A DNA stretch of 64,000 nt. Origin: [Eubacterium] yurii (GTDB lineage Bacteria > Bacillota > Clostridia > Peptostreptococcales > Filifactoraceae). The notes below the pieces were generated by a model that was given only the letters and a program-made list of their open reading frames with translations, did no database searches and was not told where the DNA came from. Made by a program: the position numbers and the translations under genes. The number at the start of each line of letters is the position of its first letter. The first letter of the stretch is position 1. Of the stretch, positions 8,133 to 18,115 are shown in pieces. The DNA lies in NCBI GenBank assembly GCA_900167215.1, contig FUZS01000010.1:61349-125348 (forward strand). Reading direction: 5' to 3'.

Positions 8133-11100
8133 TTATTTATTCTTTTTTTGTATCTGATCAAGTATGAAAGGATCCTTTATCTTGCTGTCTTCAGCAAATA
8201 GGATAATCTCAGACATAATCTGAGCAGTCTTAGGATCTTCATCTACAAACGGTAGGAACAGTCTGCCCCTATGTTGAGAGTATACAGGCAGTACATTTAT
8301 AGTCGCTCCTGCCTTTTGATGTACTACTCCGCTGCCAAGATGTACCGAATACTCAGCCAAAGCACCTTCTATCAAGGCAAAATTATCTGTAAATGACACA
8401 TTTTTAATCTTGAACAATTTCAAGTTAAATTCAACTATCGCCTTTCTCATTTCTATAGTTGAATGGCTCACCTCTACATCTACACCGCCAACGTGGGCTA
8501 CAGATACCACAAGGTCAACATCTCTCATTACTTCTGTAAATATTAAATCCGGCACATCATCTATCATCATCTTCTTGAAGGTTTTTCTGTCGAAAAATTC
8601 CACAAATTCCAAGGTAGGCGCCTCAATATCTGCAGGCGAAAACCAATCCGCCAAGGCATAAATCTTAGCGATTATGTTTTGCTTATAATACACTTTTTGC
8701 AATCCTTCTTCGCTGTCTACCACCCATCTTCTCGTCTTCAACATTGCTACAGTCTTAGACGGCTGTATCTGGTGTCCTGCATATCTTAGAGATGTATACT
8801 TGCCTATCTCGTCCTTAGTCTTGATATACAGCTCTCTAAATATCTGTTTAAACGGCTGTTTTACCTGTCTGTCAAAGAGGTCTTTTTGGAAGTCTGCCCA
8901 TTTTTTCGCATTGTACAAATCAAGAGAGTGAGCAATCTTAATCTTATCGTCTTCTCCCAATTTCCTGCTCTTAGCTTTTGTATCTACAAGGCTGTAATTG
9001 CTATAGTATCCAAGATTCTTGCCGTCTGTAAATACCAAGTCCTTTATTAGTGGATAGATTACAGGATTGGAAGTCAGATTTTCTATCTCATGTGCGAAAA
9101 ACTCTGTTGCATCTTCCATTGACTCTTCAAGCATTTTTTTAGAACGTGAGTATTGATCTTTGAGATTTTTATTTATCTCTTTCAACTCTTCGACATACTT
9201 GTGTTTTTTCAGCTTTGTAGGTGCTGATTTTAATTGCTTGCCGTCTTTTTCATATACTATGGAAGATTTTCCGCCATCATCTATTTCTATCCAAACAGAT
9301 ACTCCATCTACTTCCTTAGGAGTAAGATATGAACGTATCTCTTCCATTATCTGATTTTCCATAGCCCAAGTCAATCTTGTAACATCTCCGTATCCTGCAT
9401 TTCTTGACAGATTTTCCATTGCAATGGATACAGCCTTAGCCTCACTTGCTCTCCTTTGAGCTCCGAAGGTCTTGCTTTCTTTGAGGAACTTTTGCAGGAA
9501 TTTATACCTTGCTACAAGGTCTTTCATCTTATCTTTAGCAAGAGGTATCAACGCATAGCTTGCCACAAGATCCTTATTTCTCTTTTCCTCTATCAGTTTT
9601 TGAGTATCTTTTAACTTCAGCTTGCCGTTTACAGCATCAGCAAACATCCTTGCCCTTGAGTGCTTTGCTCCGTCAGAGATGTATTTTGCACATTCATAGA
9701 GCAGCTCAAATCTCTCCTTACCGACTTCCTTATATGCCGACTTGAACCAATCGATGTCAAAGGCACCGCTTGCAAGGTCTTCTATTGAAATAGGAGTGTA
9801 TTTTGCTATAATACCTGCCTTCTTCTCATCCACATCGCTGATATGTGCTTGGAAGTAATAGCAGGCACTTGCCATACCTTTCCACTTCAGATATTCTTCA
9901 ATTATGCCTATCCAAGCAGGTGCATACATCGCCACCTCTACCAGTTTCTTGTCATCTATTCCTGTATTTTTTATCTTTTCCTTGAGTTTCTTGCTCGTAT
10001 CGCCTTCTGCAGGCTTACTTAGTTTGAGTAGATGGCTCAAGGTAGATTTTTTGGAGTCATCAGAGTTCCAGTAATATTTTACCCTGTCAAGTTTTTCATT
10101 ATTTAAGGCAGTTAAAATCTTGATAAGATTGTCTATGCCTCTTATCTTCCTTACACGATGTATTGCTCTTGAGTATTTTGTAGGGGTATCTCCACGTCTT
10201 AGCTCCAAATCTACTATATAATCAGAGATTTTTTGCCCATGTTCCTTGATAAAATCAAATACTTCCCTATGTTCTTCCTGATAGTATTTTTTATTTACCG
10301 TACTGTGTTTTAGGGTCTGACCTTCTCCCATGATATAGTCGTAAATTCTTGAGATATAGCTTGATATGTCGTCATCATCATAAGCATCTTCAAGTATCTC
10401 AACATAAAATGCGTCTTTTTTTAAAAGTTTGAGCCTTACAGCATTGGCAAGTTCCAATATGCTCGTGCCAAGTCCATAGACCTGTAAATCATTGTTTTTA
10501 CCGTAATCTAATATTATCTTGTTAATCACACGTGAAAGTCCAAAAGACTGTATAAACTCCTCATCAGTCTCATAGCTGTCAAGTAAATCAAAGGCTTCTC
10601 TAAATATAAATAAACTGTTTAAATCGCAATAATACTCTTTGCCACTACAATCATACTCTGATTTTGTCAAAAATTTTCCTATGCCGTTTTTTTGTATCTC
10701 AAGGTAAATATTTGATACTATTGACTTTGATACCTCAAAAAGATATTTTAAATTATACTGCTTATAGCTATAATAAAGTGCAGATATTATATTTGTAACA
10801 TGATTAGCCTGATAATTGTGTAGTTTTAGATATTTAAAGTCCTTTTCAACTATCTCTTTACCTATATCCAAGAAGTCTGTATCAAGCAGTTCTTTTATAT
10901 ATTTTCTATGCTTCTCATACTCATTTTTCTTATATATATTTGCTCCGTTTAATATCATATCTACTTGGAAGAGCTTTTTAAAATCTCCTATCTCTTTTTC
11001 ATAAAAGTCGCACCATAATTCTGAAAGCGGGAAGAATGATATATCCCTATTTTGACCGTAAGGAGCATATTTTATAGGAGTAAACACATCTCCAAGCAGC

Positions 11101-13337
11101 ACATCCTGATTATAGGCAGTCTTATACTCGTATTTTTCGTATTTAACTACCAAATCGTCAAATTCCTTCAATATTTCAAAAAACTCTTCCTTGCTTATAT
11201 CAAAGATTTTTTTGCTGTCCATTATATCTGAAATAACTATAGTATCAGATTTTTTCTTAAGATTTGAGCCTTTTTTCTTAGTACCTTCTTCAATTTCTAT
11301 TTTTAAATCAATCTTGTAATTCTTGTCATAGAGTGTATTAACTTCCTTTTTCTCTTCTGTTATAAGCTCATTTATCAGTATCATCTCGCTTGGAGTAGGC
11401 TCCTTTATTAAGCCTGTCATTTGTTTTATCTCTTTTTTTGTAACTTTACCGTCTTTTTTGAGTTTTATAAGCAAATCCAAGCCACCAAGTCTTTTGTTTA
11501 CAGCCTTGGCACTAAGCAAGTTACTTACTGATGATTTAATATCTTTTTCATCTTGTGTGTAGAGTATATTTATTATATTTTGCCTTACATCAGCTGATTT
11601 TAGGCGGAGATTGTCCTCAATTTGCTCCTTATAGTCCTTGACCAAGCCGTTTTTTGTCACTATGTCGTACATTACATTAGTATTGACTGAGCCTGAAAGT
11701 AGAGATATAACAGTGTCTTTCTGCTTTTGACTCTTAGGTGTTTGGAGCAATACTTTGACAACATTTCCTCTTTGGTAGGTATTAGTCAGCTTGATATAAT
11801 CCATAGCCCTGTCTACAAGCTTATCAGCTTCAAGCATGGCTATGAGCAAAAGTCCGTTTGCGATATCCTCTTTGCTTATTGTTACGCTGTACCAAGGGAA
11901 TATACAAGGCGAGAAAGTCTTAGTCTTATCTTTCATTGAAAGCAGATTTTTTTCAAGTATATCAAAAAACTCTATTGCCTCTTTTTTATTTTTAAAATAG
12001 TTTTCAATACCTATCTCATTATTTTCTATGTGATTTTCTATATTATAAAAACTGATATATCCGAATATTGCTCGGAAATAGCAGGCCATAATCTCAATAT
12101 CATCACTGTTTTCGCTTATTATCTGCCTTGCAGTTTGTAATGACAGCTTCTCATCTTGTATCATATTTAAAAAGTACGACATAAGCAATATACTATGTCT
12201 TTTTCCCTTTTTCAGAATTTTTTTCATAGCTTCTATTGCATAGGTCACATCCTTGTTGCTCTTACTCCAAAGTCCCATGTATAGGTGCATATTGTCGTCA
12301 CTTTTTAGCAATTCATCTTCATAAGAGCTGTCATTTATCAAGCGATGTATTATCTCAAGCTCTTTTTTACTTATTCTCTCACCAAATTCTTCTCCAAGAC
12401 CTGTCCATGTGCCAAGCGCTCTCTTGACTGATGAAAAACGAAGCAGATTGTTTTCATAGACAATGTTGAACATATAGACGAAGTTTTCATAATGTCCGCT
12501 GTCCATAGTCTCACATATAGCTTGTCTTAGCCCCTCTTGCAGTTTTGCAGCCAAGAGCATATTACCTGTAAGCTCCAACAATTCCTTATTGCAAGATCTA
12601 AATATCGCTCTAAATGTATCATAGCTGACAGTCGCATGGTTATTGTCAGCTGTCATCATCTCTTTTATAAAGCTGATAATTTTTTCATCGCCCATATTTA
12701 TCAGTGCCGCTATCTGATCTGAATTGGAAAATAATCTGTAATTATTATAGCTATCACCTTTCATAGTAGCTATCTCATCTACAGCTATTACATAGAAGTT
12801 AATCATATGCGGAAGTAATACATTAGTTATATTTTTAAGATGATTCTTATAGTTGTCGCTTCTGACAGGTTTTCTGTAATAGCCTACAGTATACGGGCAT
12901 TTGACCATATTGTTGCAGGCTTCTATAAACACCTTCCTGTTATATTCACCCATCATCAAGTCAAGAGAAGGATATATTGACTTTGGAAAGATATCTTTCA
13001 GCTCTATTTTTTCTTTTTTTGCCAATTCTTTTTCAACTGTCTTGACCCATTCACGGCCTATGTTATGACTGCTGTACTCATCTTCGTCCGAAAGCATTTG
13101 TTCCAAGATGTCCAAGTCATCAAGCTCATCAAAATCATCCGCTTCAAGCTTCAACTCGTCCTCTTCCATACTCTCAAGCAAGTTATCATCAGTTTTGGTA
13201 GTCCCCTTATCTTTTTCTTCCGTCTTCAAAAAAAGCTCTATAAACTTTTGATTTTCCTTATCAAGTTTTTTTGATTTTTCTCTTAGATTTTGAACGTAAG
13301 CACTCCTTTTTTCATCTTCCACATAATAGTAGAACAT
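8133..13337 (-). CDS. Giant DUF4132/DUF5724-type (YehI/MolR-like) protein, 1,734 residues
   Basis: One intact frame of 5.2 kb. The last about 330 residues hold the conserved module of this family: KTRRWVVDSEEGLQKVYY, then DWFSPADIEAPTLEFVEFFD, DVPDLIFTEVMRDVDLVVSVAHVG spanning about 1580-1605, STIEMRKAIVEFN, and QHRGRLFLPFVDEDPKTAQ near 1695. The long N-terminal part is alpha-helical with HEAT-like repeats (about 150-650) and a second helical region (750-1300); residues 25-75 are acidic. No signal peptide, no membrane segment and no recognisable nuclease or protease motif. The function is unknown; the Escherichia coli relatives yehI/molR lie beside MoxR AAA and VWA genes. The ribosome site is GGGGGAAG before ATG 13337. 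A small acidic protein gene lies 253 bp upstream on the same strand. It could be a cytoplasmic scaffold for a MoxR-type ATPase (inference; compare 50825-51727). Confidence 0.8.
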   Translation of the reverse strand: MFYYYVEDEKRSAYVQNLREKSKKLDKENQKFIELFLKTEEKDKGTTKTDDNLLESMEEDELKLEADDFDELDDLDILEQMLSDEDEYSSHNIGREWVKTVEKELAKKEKIELKDIFPKSIYPSLDLMMGEYNRKVFIEACNNMVKCPYTVGYYRKPVRSDNYKNHLKNITNVLLPHMINFYVIAVDEIATMKGDSYNNYRLFSNSDQIAALINMGDEKIISFIKEMMTADNNHATVSYDTFRAIFRSCNKELLELTGNMLLAAKLQEGLRQAICETMDSGHYENFVYMFNIVYENNLLRFSSVKRALGTWTGLGEEFGERISKKELEIIHRLINDSSYEDELLKSDDNMHLYMGLWSKSNKDVTYAIEAMKKILKKGKRHSILLMSYFLNMIQDEKLSLQTARQIISENSDDIEIMACYFRAIFGYISFYNIENHIENNEIGIENYFKNKKEAIEFFDILEKNLLSMKDKTKTFSPCIFPWYSVTISKEDIANGLLLIAMLEADKLVDRAMDYIKLTNTYQRGNVVKVLLQTPKSQKQKDTVISLLSGSVNTNVMYDIVTKNGLVKDYKEQIEDNLRLKSADVRQNIINILYTQDEKDIKSSVSNLLSAKAVNKRLGGLDLLIKLKKDGKVTKKEIKQMTGLIKEPTPSEMILINELITEEKKEVNTLYDKNYKIDLKIEIEEGTKKKGSNLKKKSDTIVISDIMDSKKIFDISKEEFFEILKEFDDLVVKYEKYEYKTAYNQDVLLGDVFTPIKYAPYGQNRDISFFPLSELWCDFYEKEIGDFKKLFQVDMILNGANIYKKNEYEKHRKYIKELLDTDFLDIGKEIVEKDFKYLKLHNYQANHVTNIISALYYSYKQYNLKYLFEVSKSIVSNIYLEIQKNGIGKFLTKSEYDCSGKEYYCDLNSLFIFREAFDLLDSYETDEEFIQSFGLSRVINKIILDYGKNNDLQVYGLGTSILELANAVRLKLLKKDAFYVEILEDAYDDDDISSYISRIYDYIMGEGQTLKHSTVNKKYYQEEHREVFDFIKEHGQKISDYIVDLELRRGDTPTKYSRAIHRVRKIRGIDNLIKILTALNNEKLDRVKYYWNSDDSKKSTLSHLLKLSKPAEGDTSKKLKEKIKNTGIDDKKLVEVAMYAPAWIGIIEEYLKWKGMASACYYFQAHISDVDEKKAGIIAKYTPISIEDLASGAFDIDWFKSAYKEVGKERFELLYECAKYISDGAKHSRARMFADAVNGKLKLKDTQKLIEEKRNKDLVASYALIPLAKDKMKDLVARYKFLQKFLKESKTFGAQRRASEAKAVSIAMENLSRNAGYGDVTRLTWAMENQIMEEIRSYLTPKEVDGVSVWIEIDDGGKSSIVYEKDGKQLKSAPTKLKKHKYVEELKEINKNLKDQYSRSKKMLEESMEDATEFFAHEIENLTSNPVIYPLIKDLVFTDGKNLGYYSNYSLVDTKAKSRKLGEDDKIKIAHSLDLYNAKKWADFQKDLFDRQVKQPFKQIFRELYIKTKDEIGKYTSLRYAGHQIQPSKTVAMLKTRRWVVDSEEGLQKVYYKQNIIAKIYALADWFSPADIEAPTLEFVEFFDRKTFKKMMIDDVPDLIFTEVMRDVDLVVSVAHVGGVDVEVSHSTIEMRKAIVEFNLKLFKIKNVSFTDNFALIEGALAEYSVHLGSGVVHQKAGATINVLPVYSQHRGRLFLPFVDEDPKTAQIMSEIILFAEDSKIKDPFILDQIQKKNK

Positions 13338-13590
13338 CTCTTCCCCCTTCGTTTATAGTTGATTTATGCTAAAAAGAATTTAAGTAAAATTGATAAGCTT
13401 AAATACTATAGAAAATATTGCAATATACTAAACAGGCTTTATATTAAAGTCAAAAACTACAGTATTATTTTAAAAAATTTATATATATTTAAATTTCAGC
13501 TAAAATTACAATAATTTTATGATGAACTATAGTAACAATACTAAATAATCTTTCACCCAATATATTATAATTCCTAAAGTTAAAATTAGT

Positions 13591-14148
13591 TTAACAAAAA
13601 TTGTTTTTCTCATCTAATACTGTCTTGCAAAGCTCAAGTACCTGAGCCGAATAATAGTAGAAACTGTAAAACAAGTCATCAGGAAATACCTCATCTTCTT
13701 CATAGCGTATCTCATCTTCTTCCTCATCATAGTCTTGAGACCATAGATATTCTTCTCTTAGCATATCGGAAAATTGTGGCAGTTCCTTGGCATGCTCCAT
13801 TTCCTCCACCATCTTAACAGCCTCTTCAATCTCTGTAAAAAGCTCCTCTAACTCCTCTGCAAGATATTTTGCTATCTCATTTTTATCTCTTTGCTCCAAA
13901 GCATTTTTTAAAATCCTATATAGAAAAATCATTGCAAAGGGTGTAGCATGCCAAAGTGTGGACTGGTGCTCTATATTCATTGCTATTTCTTCACCTGCAT
14001 TTTTAACAGCATCCAAGTCTTCCATCTTCAACAAAATTTCAAAATATTTTGGAAAATCAGTTGCTCTACCGTAAGTAGTTGTAATCCTATGCCAAGGTAT
14101 ATCTTCGACTTTTACATCATGTATATATTCTTGAGTTTCTCCATTCAT
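13591..14148 (-). CDS. Acidic helical protein beside the DUF4132 gene, 185 residues
   Basis: Family not recognised with certainty. It opens with a polar segment containing VEDIPWHRITTTYGRATDFP (residues 14-33), followed by helices rich in Glu and Ala (AEELEELFTEIEEAVKMVEE, about 98-117) and an acidic stretch (QDYDEEEDEIRYEEDEVFPD, about 139-158). No membrane segment. The start has an AAGGAGAG site. Its position directly upstream of the giant DUF4132 gene, same strand, suggests a partner or adaptor of that protein. The 253-bp gap is A+T rich with no clear terminator, so co-transcription is possible. Confidence 0.65.
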   Translation of the reverse strand: MNGETQEYIHDVKVEDIPWHRITTTYGRATDFPKYFEILLKMEDLDAVKNAGEEIAMNIEHQSTLWHATPFAMIFLYRILKNALEQRDKNEIAKYLAEELEELFTEIEEAVKMVEEMEHAKELPQFSDMLREEYLWSQDYDEEEDEIRYEEDEVFPDDLFYSFYYYSAQVLELCKTVLDEKNNFC

Positions 14149-14378
14149 CTTGCTCTCCTTTTTATATCTTTATGGACATTTAATATCTCAAGTTTAGTAA
14201 ATATAAAATATTGTTATTATTTTAATCTTTTAAGTTAATATATTACTGATATTATAGCACTTAATATATCTTTTTTCTATTAGCATATTTATAAATTCTT
14301 TGTTACGTTATTATATATATTTGTCTATAAATTTACAATAAAAATCAACTCCCTTTGTAAAGCTTATTATCCAATTTA

Positions 14379-14469
14379 ATACCAATCAGCGTTTATAATA
14401 GCAAGTAGTTATTTTCAATAAGCTTTTTGTAGCATAAATACATACTTTTTAACAGCTTTTTAGTATAAG
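14379..14469 (+). repeat. Dispersed repeat family B, copy 2
   Basis: Begins AATACCAATCAGCGTTTATA and ends AACAGCTTTTTAGTATAA. It shares ends and spacing with the family B copies at 50169 and 19850. It occupies most of the intergenic stretch 14149-14613, in which I see no gene apart from a TATAAT box at 14561-14566 serving the next gene. Confidence 0.55.
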
Positions 14470-14613
14470 TTACACAAAAGAGCTTTAATGAGACATATTA
14501 GCAAAACAAGAAACAGATAAATAAACAGAAGTTAAGGATATAAAAACATCCAAGTTATGATATAATATAAAAAGATTTAATATGACAAGGCTTTAGAGAG
14601 GAATGTAAGTGAG

Positions 14614-15732
14614 TTGTTAGATGAGATAAAGTTATACTGGAGCAGATTGAAAACAGAATATGAAAATAGATATACGGAGCCATTTTTAAAAGATTATGAA
14701 AAATCAAAAGAATATTTCAAAAAAATGCAGAAATATCTGTTGAAAAAACAAGTGAAATTCCCTTCAAACGTTGATATTGTATGCACATTAGCTTCTGTCA
14801 ATTTGGAGCTAAGAGACGATGAGACTAAGTGCATTGAGTTGTTGGAAGAATTTTTAAATAGATTTGGAGATATCTTGGATAAGAGTCAAAAAGCAAGAAT
14901 TTACACCAACATTGCTTTTTATGATGATTTTTCTAAATACAGATTAGACTGTCTTATCAAGGCTCATGAGCTGAAATCACCCTTTGTAGAAACATACAAG
15001 GCACTTGGACTTTACTATTTTAGTGAATATCAGTTATATAAAGATGAAACAAATTTATCTTTAAGCAAAAAATACTTTAAAATAGCTATGGACATGGATA
15101 CAAGCTATGAGTACGCTTTTGACTACGCAGCATGCTTATATGAACATAAAGAATATCAAAAAGCCAAGGAAATATTCTCAGACTTATTAAAAAGATATCC
15201 TGATAGAATGAGACTTATGCTAAGTATCTCTTACTGCGAGGCTTACCTTGGGAATAAGGATAAGGCAAAATTTTATTTACAAAAAGTAAGACAGGGAAAA
15301 GGTGATAACTACTCCTTAAATACTGACGATATATTTGAAAATGAAATTTTTGACCTCTATTATGTACTTGAAGAATACGACACTTTTCTAAGTTGCTGGA
15401 GCGAAGATATCATATGTCAATACTATATAGCCGACTGGGATCATTATTTTTACGTTCTTTGGTTAAAAAATAAAAAAAAGCTGTTTAGGAGATTTGAAGA
15501 AGAAAATAGAAGCTATTTTGAAAAAGCTATAGAAGAAGTAAAAGTTGATGAAGATTTTGACAGTGAAGATGAAAGACAAGAGACAATTGAAAGCTGGGAA
15601 AAAGACAAAAAAGAGTTTGAAGAAATGATATCTCGCATAAAAGAAAGTTCTTCAAAGCCAAACATACATCCTGAGCTATATCCTGAATTTTCATGCTTTA
15701 TGATAGATTGTGTAAGACATAAATTTATATAA
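14614..15732 (+). CDS. TPR-like repeat protein, 372 residues
   Basis: A soluble helical protein with tetratricopeptide-like pairs: VDIVCTLASVNLELRDD (about 50-66), YKALGLYYFSEYQLYKDE (about 131-148), SKKYFKIAMDMDTSYEYAFD and ACLYEHKEYQKAKEIFSDLL (about 152-191), and LSISYCEAYLGNKDKAKFYL (about 203-222). The C-terminal third is highly charged (DEDFDSEDERQETIESWEK). The best start is TTG at 14614 with AGAGAGG 13 bp upstream; no in-frame ATG lies nearby. It begins the plus-strand accessory array and has its own TATAAT box. Probably a protein-protein interaction module; the partner is unknown. Confidence 0.72.
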   Translation: MLDEIKLYWSRLKTEYENRYTEPFLKDYEKSKEYFKKMQKYLLKKQVKFPSNVDIVCTLASVNLELRDDETKCIELLEEFLNRFGDILDKSQKARIYTNIAFYDDFSKYRLDCLIKAHELKSPFVETYKALGLYYFSEYQLYKDETNLSLSKKYFKIAMDMDTSYEYAFDYAACLYEHKEYQKAKEIFSDLLKRYPDRMRLMLSISYCEAYLGNKDKAKFYLQKVRQGKGDNYSLNTDDIFENEIFDLYYVLEEYDTFLSCWSEDIICQYYIADWDHYFYVLWLKNKKKLFRRFEEENRSYFEKAIEEVKVDEDFDSEDERQETIESWEKDKKEFEEMISRIKESSSKPNIHPELYPEFSCFMIDCVRHKFI

Positions 15733-15776
15733 TCTATATTAGCTATGTTTTTATATTAATTGATAAGTATACAAAA

Positions 15777-16049
15777 TGACTACTCCAGAAATCAAATTAA
15801 AATTGCACAACTTGAAACAGGGCTTAATATCAGCTTTCCAAAACTATAGCTTGACTTCCTATGTGAAATGGAGGAAGATAAACCTAAGCATCTTATGATT
15901 GGAAAGGATTGAGATATTGCTTATTTTATAAAAATAGATAGTGAAAATGACGATTCCATATTTTCAAATGACTTAGGAGCATTAGCTCGTTGGAAATGAT
16001 AAAAGAAGCAGGAAATATTTTTGAATTTATAAAGCAATTTTCAAAATAA
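15777..16049 (+). pseudogene. Decayed SUKH/SMI1-KNR4-like gene
   Basis: Reading through stops gives a protein-like string: QIKIAQLETGLNISFPKL, stop, LDFLCEMEEDKPKHLMIG, stop, DIAYFIKIDSENDDSIFSND, LGALARW, then a frameshift into MIKEAGNIFEFIKQFSK. The opening (an amphipathic helix followed by FPK and a FL.E segment) resembles SMI1/KNR4 (SUKH) proteins, many of which are immunity proteins against contact-dependent toxins. At least two in-frame stops and one shift make it non-functional. The family assignment is tentative; that it is a broken gene is clearer. Confidence 0.45.
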
Positions 16050-16101
16050 GAAATTAAAGAAGCCATAATATTAAATATTAGACATTTTCGGGTGATTATA
16101 A

Positions 16102-16356
16102 ATGAAAGATTTAGATGTTGTATATAAGGGTCAAGTTTTGACATTGACAAGATTTTGGGCTGATAATAGACCTTGTTTATGGGCAAAATATCCAAATCAG
16201 ATAAATATGCCCAAAATGGAATTTGTCGGAGGTCATCCTAATGAGTGGTGTATATTTATCGACAATTTGACTGCTAATGAGAAAAAGCTGATTACAGACA
16301 TTGATGGTGTGGCTTTTAACATTATGACATACCTGAGGGAAAACTACGAAAATTAA
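16102..16356 (+). CDS. Small protein of unknown function, 84 residues
   Basis: I do not recognise the family. The sequence is compositionally normal and well folded in character, with three aromatic strands (DVVYKGQVLTLTRFW, CLWAKYPNQINMPKMEFVGG, EWCIFIDNL) and a C-terminal helix ending in TYLRENYEN. No signal peptide or membrane span. The ribosome site is weak (GGGTG, 9 bp before the ATG). It follows a decayed SUKH-like gene and precedes an ASCH gene. Confidence 0.55.
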   Translation: MKDLDVVYKGQVLTLTRFWADNRPCLWAKYPNQINMPKMEFVGGHPNEWCIFIDNLTANEKKLITDIDGVAFNIMTYLRENYEN

Positions 16357-16415
16357 TGCTTATTTATAATATGAAGTGAAAAACAAATAAATTGGAAGTT
16401 GTGGAGGTATTGGAA

Positions 16416-16865
16416 ATGAATGATAGGATAAAGGCTTATTGGGATAAATTTTGCAATGAAATGAATATTCCTAAAGACACAAAATATGAAGCTTGGAGTT
16501 TTGGAAATACTAAAGATATGGCAGATGAATTAGCTGAATTGGTTAATAAGGGTATTAAGACTGCTACAACTTCAGCTTTTGAACTATATGAAGTGGGGGA
16601 GCATATACCCCAAGTAGGTGAATATAACATTATTCTAAACGGAGCAGATGAGCCGGTATGTATAACACAAACAAAAGTTGTCTACATCACTCCATATAAC
16701 TTAATTTCTCCTGAACATGCCTGGCATGAAGGCGAAGGTGATAGAAGTTATAAATATTGGAAAAATGTTCATGATAATTTTTTCAATGAAGAATATAATA
16801 AAGTAGGCAAAAAATTTTATGAACAAGCTCCCATGCTATGTGAAGTATTTGAAAAAGTCTATTAA
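16416..16865 (+). CDS. ASCH domain protein, 149 residues
   Basis: The ASCH fold is related to PUA and binds RNA or nucleotides. Visible marks are YWDKFCNEMNIPKDTKYEAW (about 8-27), the core NKGIKTATTSAFELYE (about 47-62) with its basic loop, NIILNGADEPVCITQTKV, and AWHEGEGDRSYKYWKNVH near residue 106. The ATG at 16416 is preferred over the upstream TTG at 16392 because GGAGG lies at 16402-16406. A likely cytoplasmic RNA/nucleoside-binding protein; the cellular target is unknown. A stand-alone cassette in the array. Confidence 0.85.
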   Translation: MNDRIKAYWDKFCNEMNIPKDTKYEAWSFGNTKDMADELAELVNKGIKTATTSAFELYEVGEHIPQVGEYNIILNGADEPVCITQTKVVYITPYNLISPEHAWHEGEGDRSYKYWKNVHDNFFNEEYNKVGKKFYEQAPMLCEVFEKVY

Positions 16866-16949
16866 AAATAAGCCCTATTTGTCTAATTTAAATAAGTAAA
16901 TAAATGCTATATATTTTGAGAAATTTTAGAACTTACAGGGGTAAATCAA

Positions 16950-17552
16950 GTGAAAAAGATAGCTGTATATATACATGGAAAAGGCGGCTCAGTCAATGAG
17001 GCTGATTATTATAAGAAGTTTTTTAATGATGAGTATGGGCTTATAGCTTTTGATTATAAATCAGAATTACCATGGGAAGCTAAGGAGGAATTTCAAAAAT
17101 ATTTTGCTGATATTTTTTCAAGATACAATGATGTTGTATTAATTGCAAACAGCATTGGAGCGTATTTTTCTTTAATATCATTATCAAACTTCCCTATCAA
17201 GAAAGCAATATTTATTTCACCTGTTGTAGATATGGAAAATTTAATCTTAAATATGTTGAAAAGAGAAAATTTGTCAGAAGAAGAGCTTAAATCAAAAAAA
17301 GTAATCCATACTTCATTTTCTGAAACTTTATCTTGGGAATATCTTTCCTTTGTCAGGAACAATGCTATAACATGGAATATTCCAAGCACAATTATTTATG
17401 GCAAAAACGACAATATAACCTCTTTTAGAACAATTAGCAAATTCGGTGAAAAAATTAGTGCTGATTTAGCAATTATGGAAAATGGTGAACACTGGTTCCA
17501 TACAGAAGAACAAATGCTTTTCTTGGATAATAGCCTTAAAGAATTTATCTAA
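16950..17552 (+). CDS. Alpha/beta hydrolase, 200 residues
   Basis: A small single-domain serine hydrolase. The oxyanion segment is VYIHGKGGS (about 7-15), the nucleophile elbow is ANSIGAYFS with Ser about 68, an aspartate candidate lies in IIYGKNDNITSF, and the histidine is in ENGEHWFH near the C-terminus. The start is GTG at 16950 with AGGGG upstream. No signal peptide. The substrate cannot be predicted; this compact type is common on accessory regions of clostridia. Confidence 0.8.
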   Translation: MKKIAVYIHGKGGSVNEADYYKKFFNDEYGLIAFDYKSELPWEAKEEFQKYFADIFSRYNDVVLIANSIGAYFSLISLSNFPIKKAIFISPVVDMENLILNMLKRENLSEEELKSKKVIHTSFSETLSWEYLSFVRNNAITWNIPSTIIYGKNDNITSFRTISKFGEKISADLAIMENGEHWFHTEEQMLFLDNSLKEFI

Positions 17553-17662
17553 GAAGTCAAAATTTCCAACAACTAAACAGCTTAATAAATATAGTAGCTT
17601 ATAAGACTCTAAATCATGTAGCTTTAATGTTTTTTGTTACTCAAAGTTAAGAATAAAAATAG

Positions 17663-17800
17663 GTGAATCAAGTTAAAAGTATTAGAAGTAGAATAGAAAA
17701 CTTGTTACAATAAAATAGGTTAAAAGCAAGATTTAGAGCTATAAAACTAAGCTAAAATATGCTATAATATTACAAATATAGCGTAAATAAATTTAAATTT
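17663..17800 (+). repeat. 138-bp promoter-bearing direct repeat, copy 1
   Basis: Matches 18279-18416 with only a few mismatches in 138 bp. It contains an extended -10 element TGCTATAAT (17760-17768) and ends 15 bp before the YciI start codon, so it supplies that gene with its promoter and leader. Confidence 0.85.
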
Positions 17801-17815
17801 GTAAGGGAGAAGATT

Positions 17816-18115
17816 ATGTTTTTAATTTCTTTAAATTATATTAAACCAATTACCGAGGTAGAGAGAGTATTGCCAGAACATATAGTTTTTCTTAATAAAT
17901 ATTATGATAGTGGAAATTTTATTTTTTCCGGAAGAAAAGAACCAAGAACAGGAGGATTGATTGTAGCTGTTGCCCAAAACATAGAAACTATGAATAAAAT
18001 AATTGAAGAAGATCCTTTCTTTAAGAACGGTGTAGCTAAGTATGAAGTTACTGAATTTAAACCAACAAAATATACAGATGATTTTTCAAATTTTTTTGAT
18101 ATAAATGGCAAGTAG
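17816..18115 (+). CDS. YciI-family protein, 99 residues
   Basis: A small YCII-related ferredoxin-like-fold protein. It has the opening MFLISLNYIKP, the family histidine in LPEHIVFLNKYYDSG (His about 23), the strand NFIFSGRKEPRTGGLIVA (about 39-56) and the motif EEDPFFKNGVAKYEVTEF. Family members are thought to be small enzymes or ligand-binding proteins. The ribosome site GGGAG lies just upstream. Transcription probably starts in the 138-bp repeat that immediately precedes it. Confidence 0.88.
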   Translation: MFLISLNYIKPITEVERVLPEHIVFLNKYYDSGNFIFSGRKEPRTGGLIVAVAQNIETMNKIIEEDPFFKNGVAKYEVTEFKPTKYTDDFSNFFDINGK

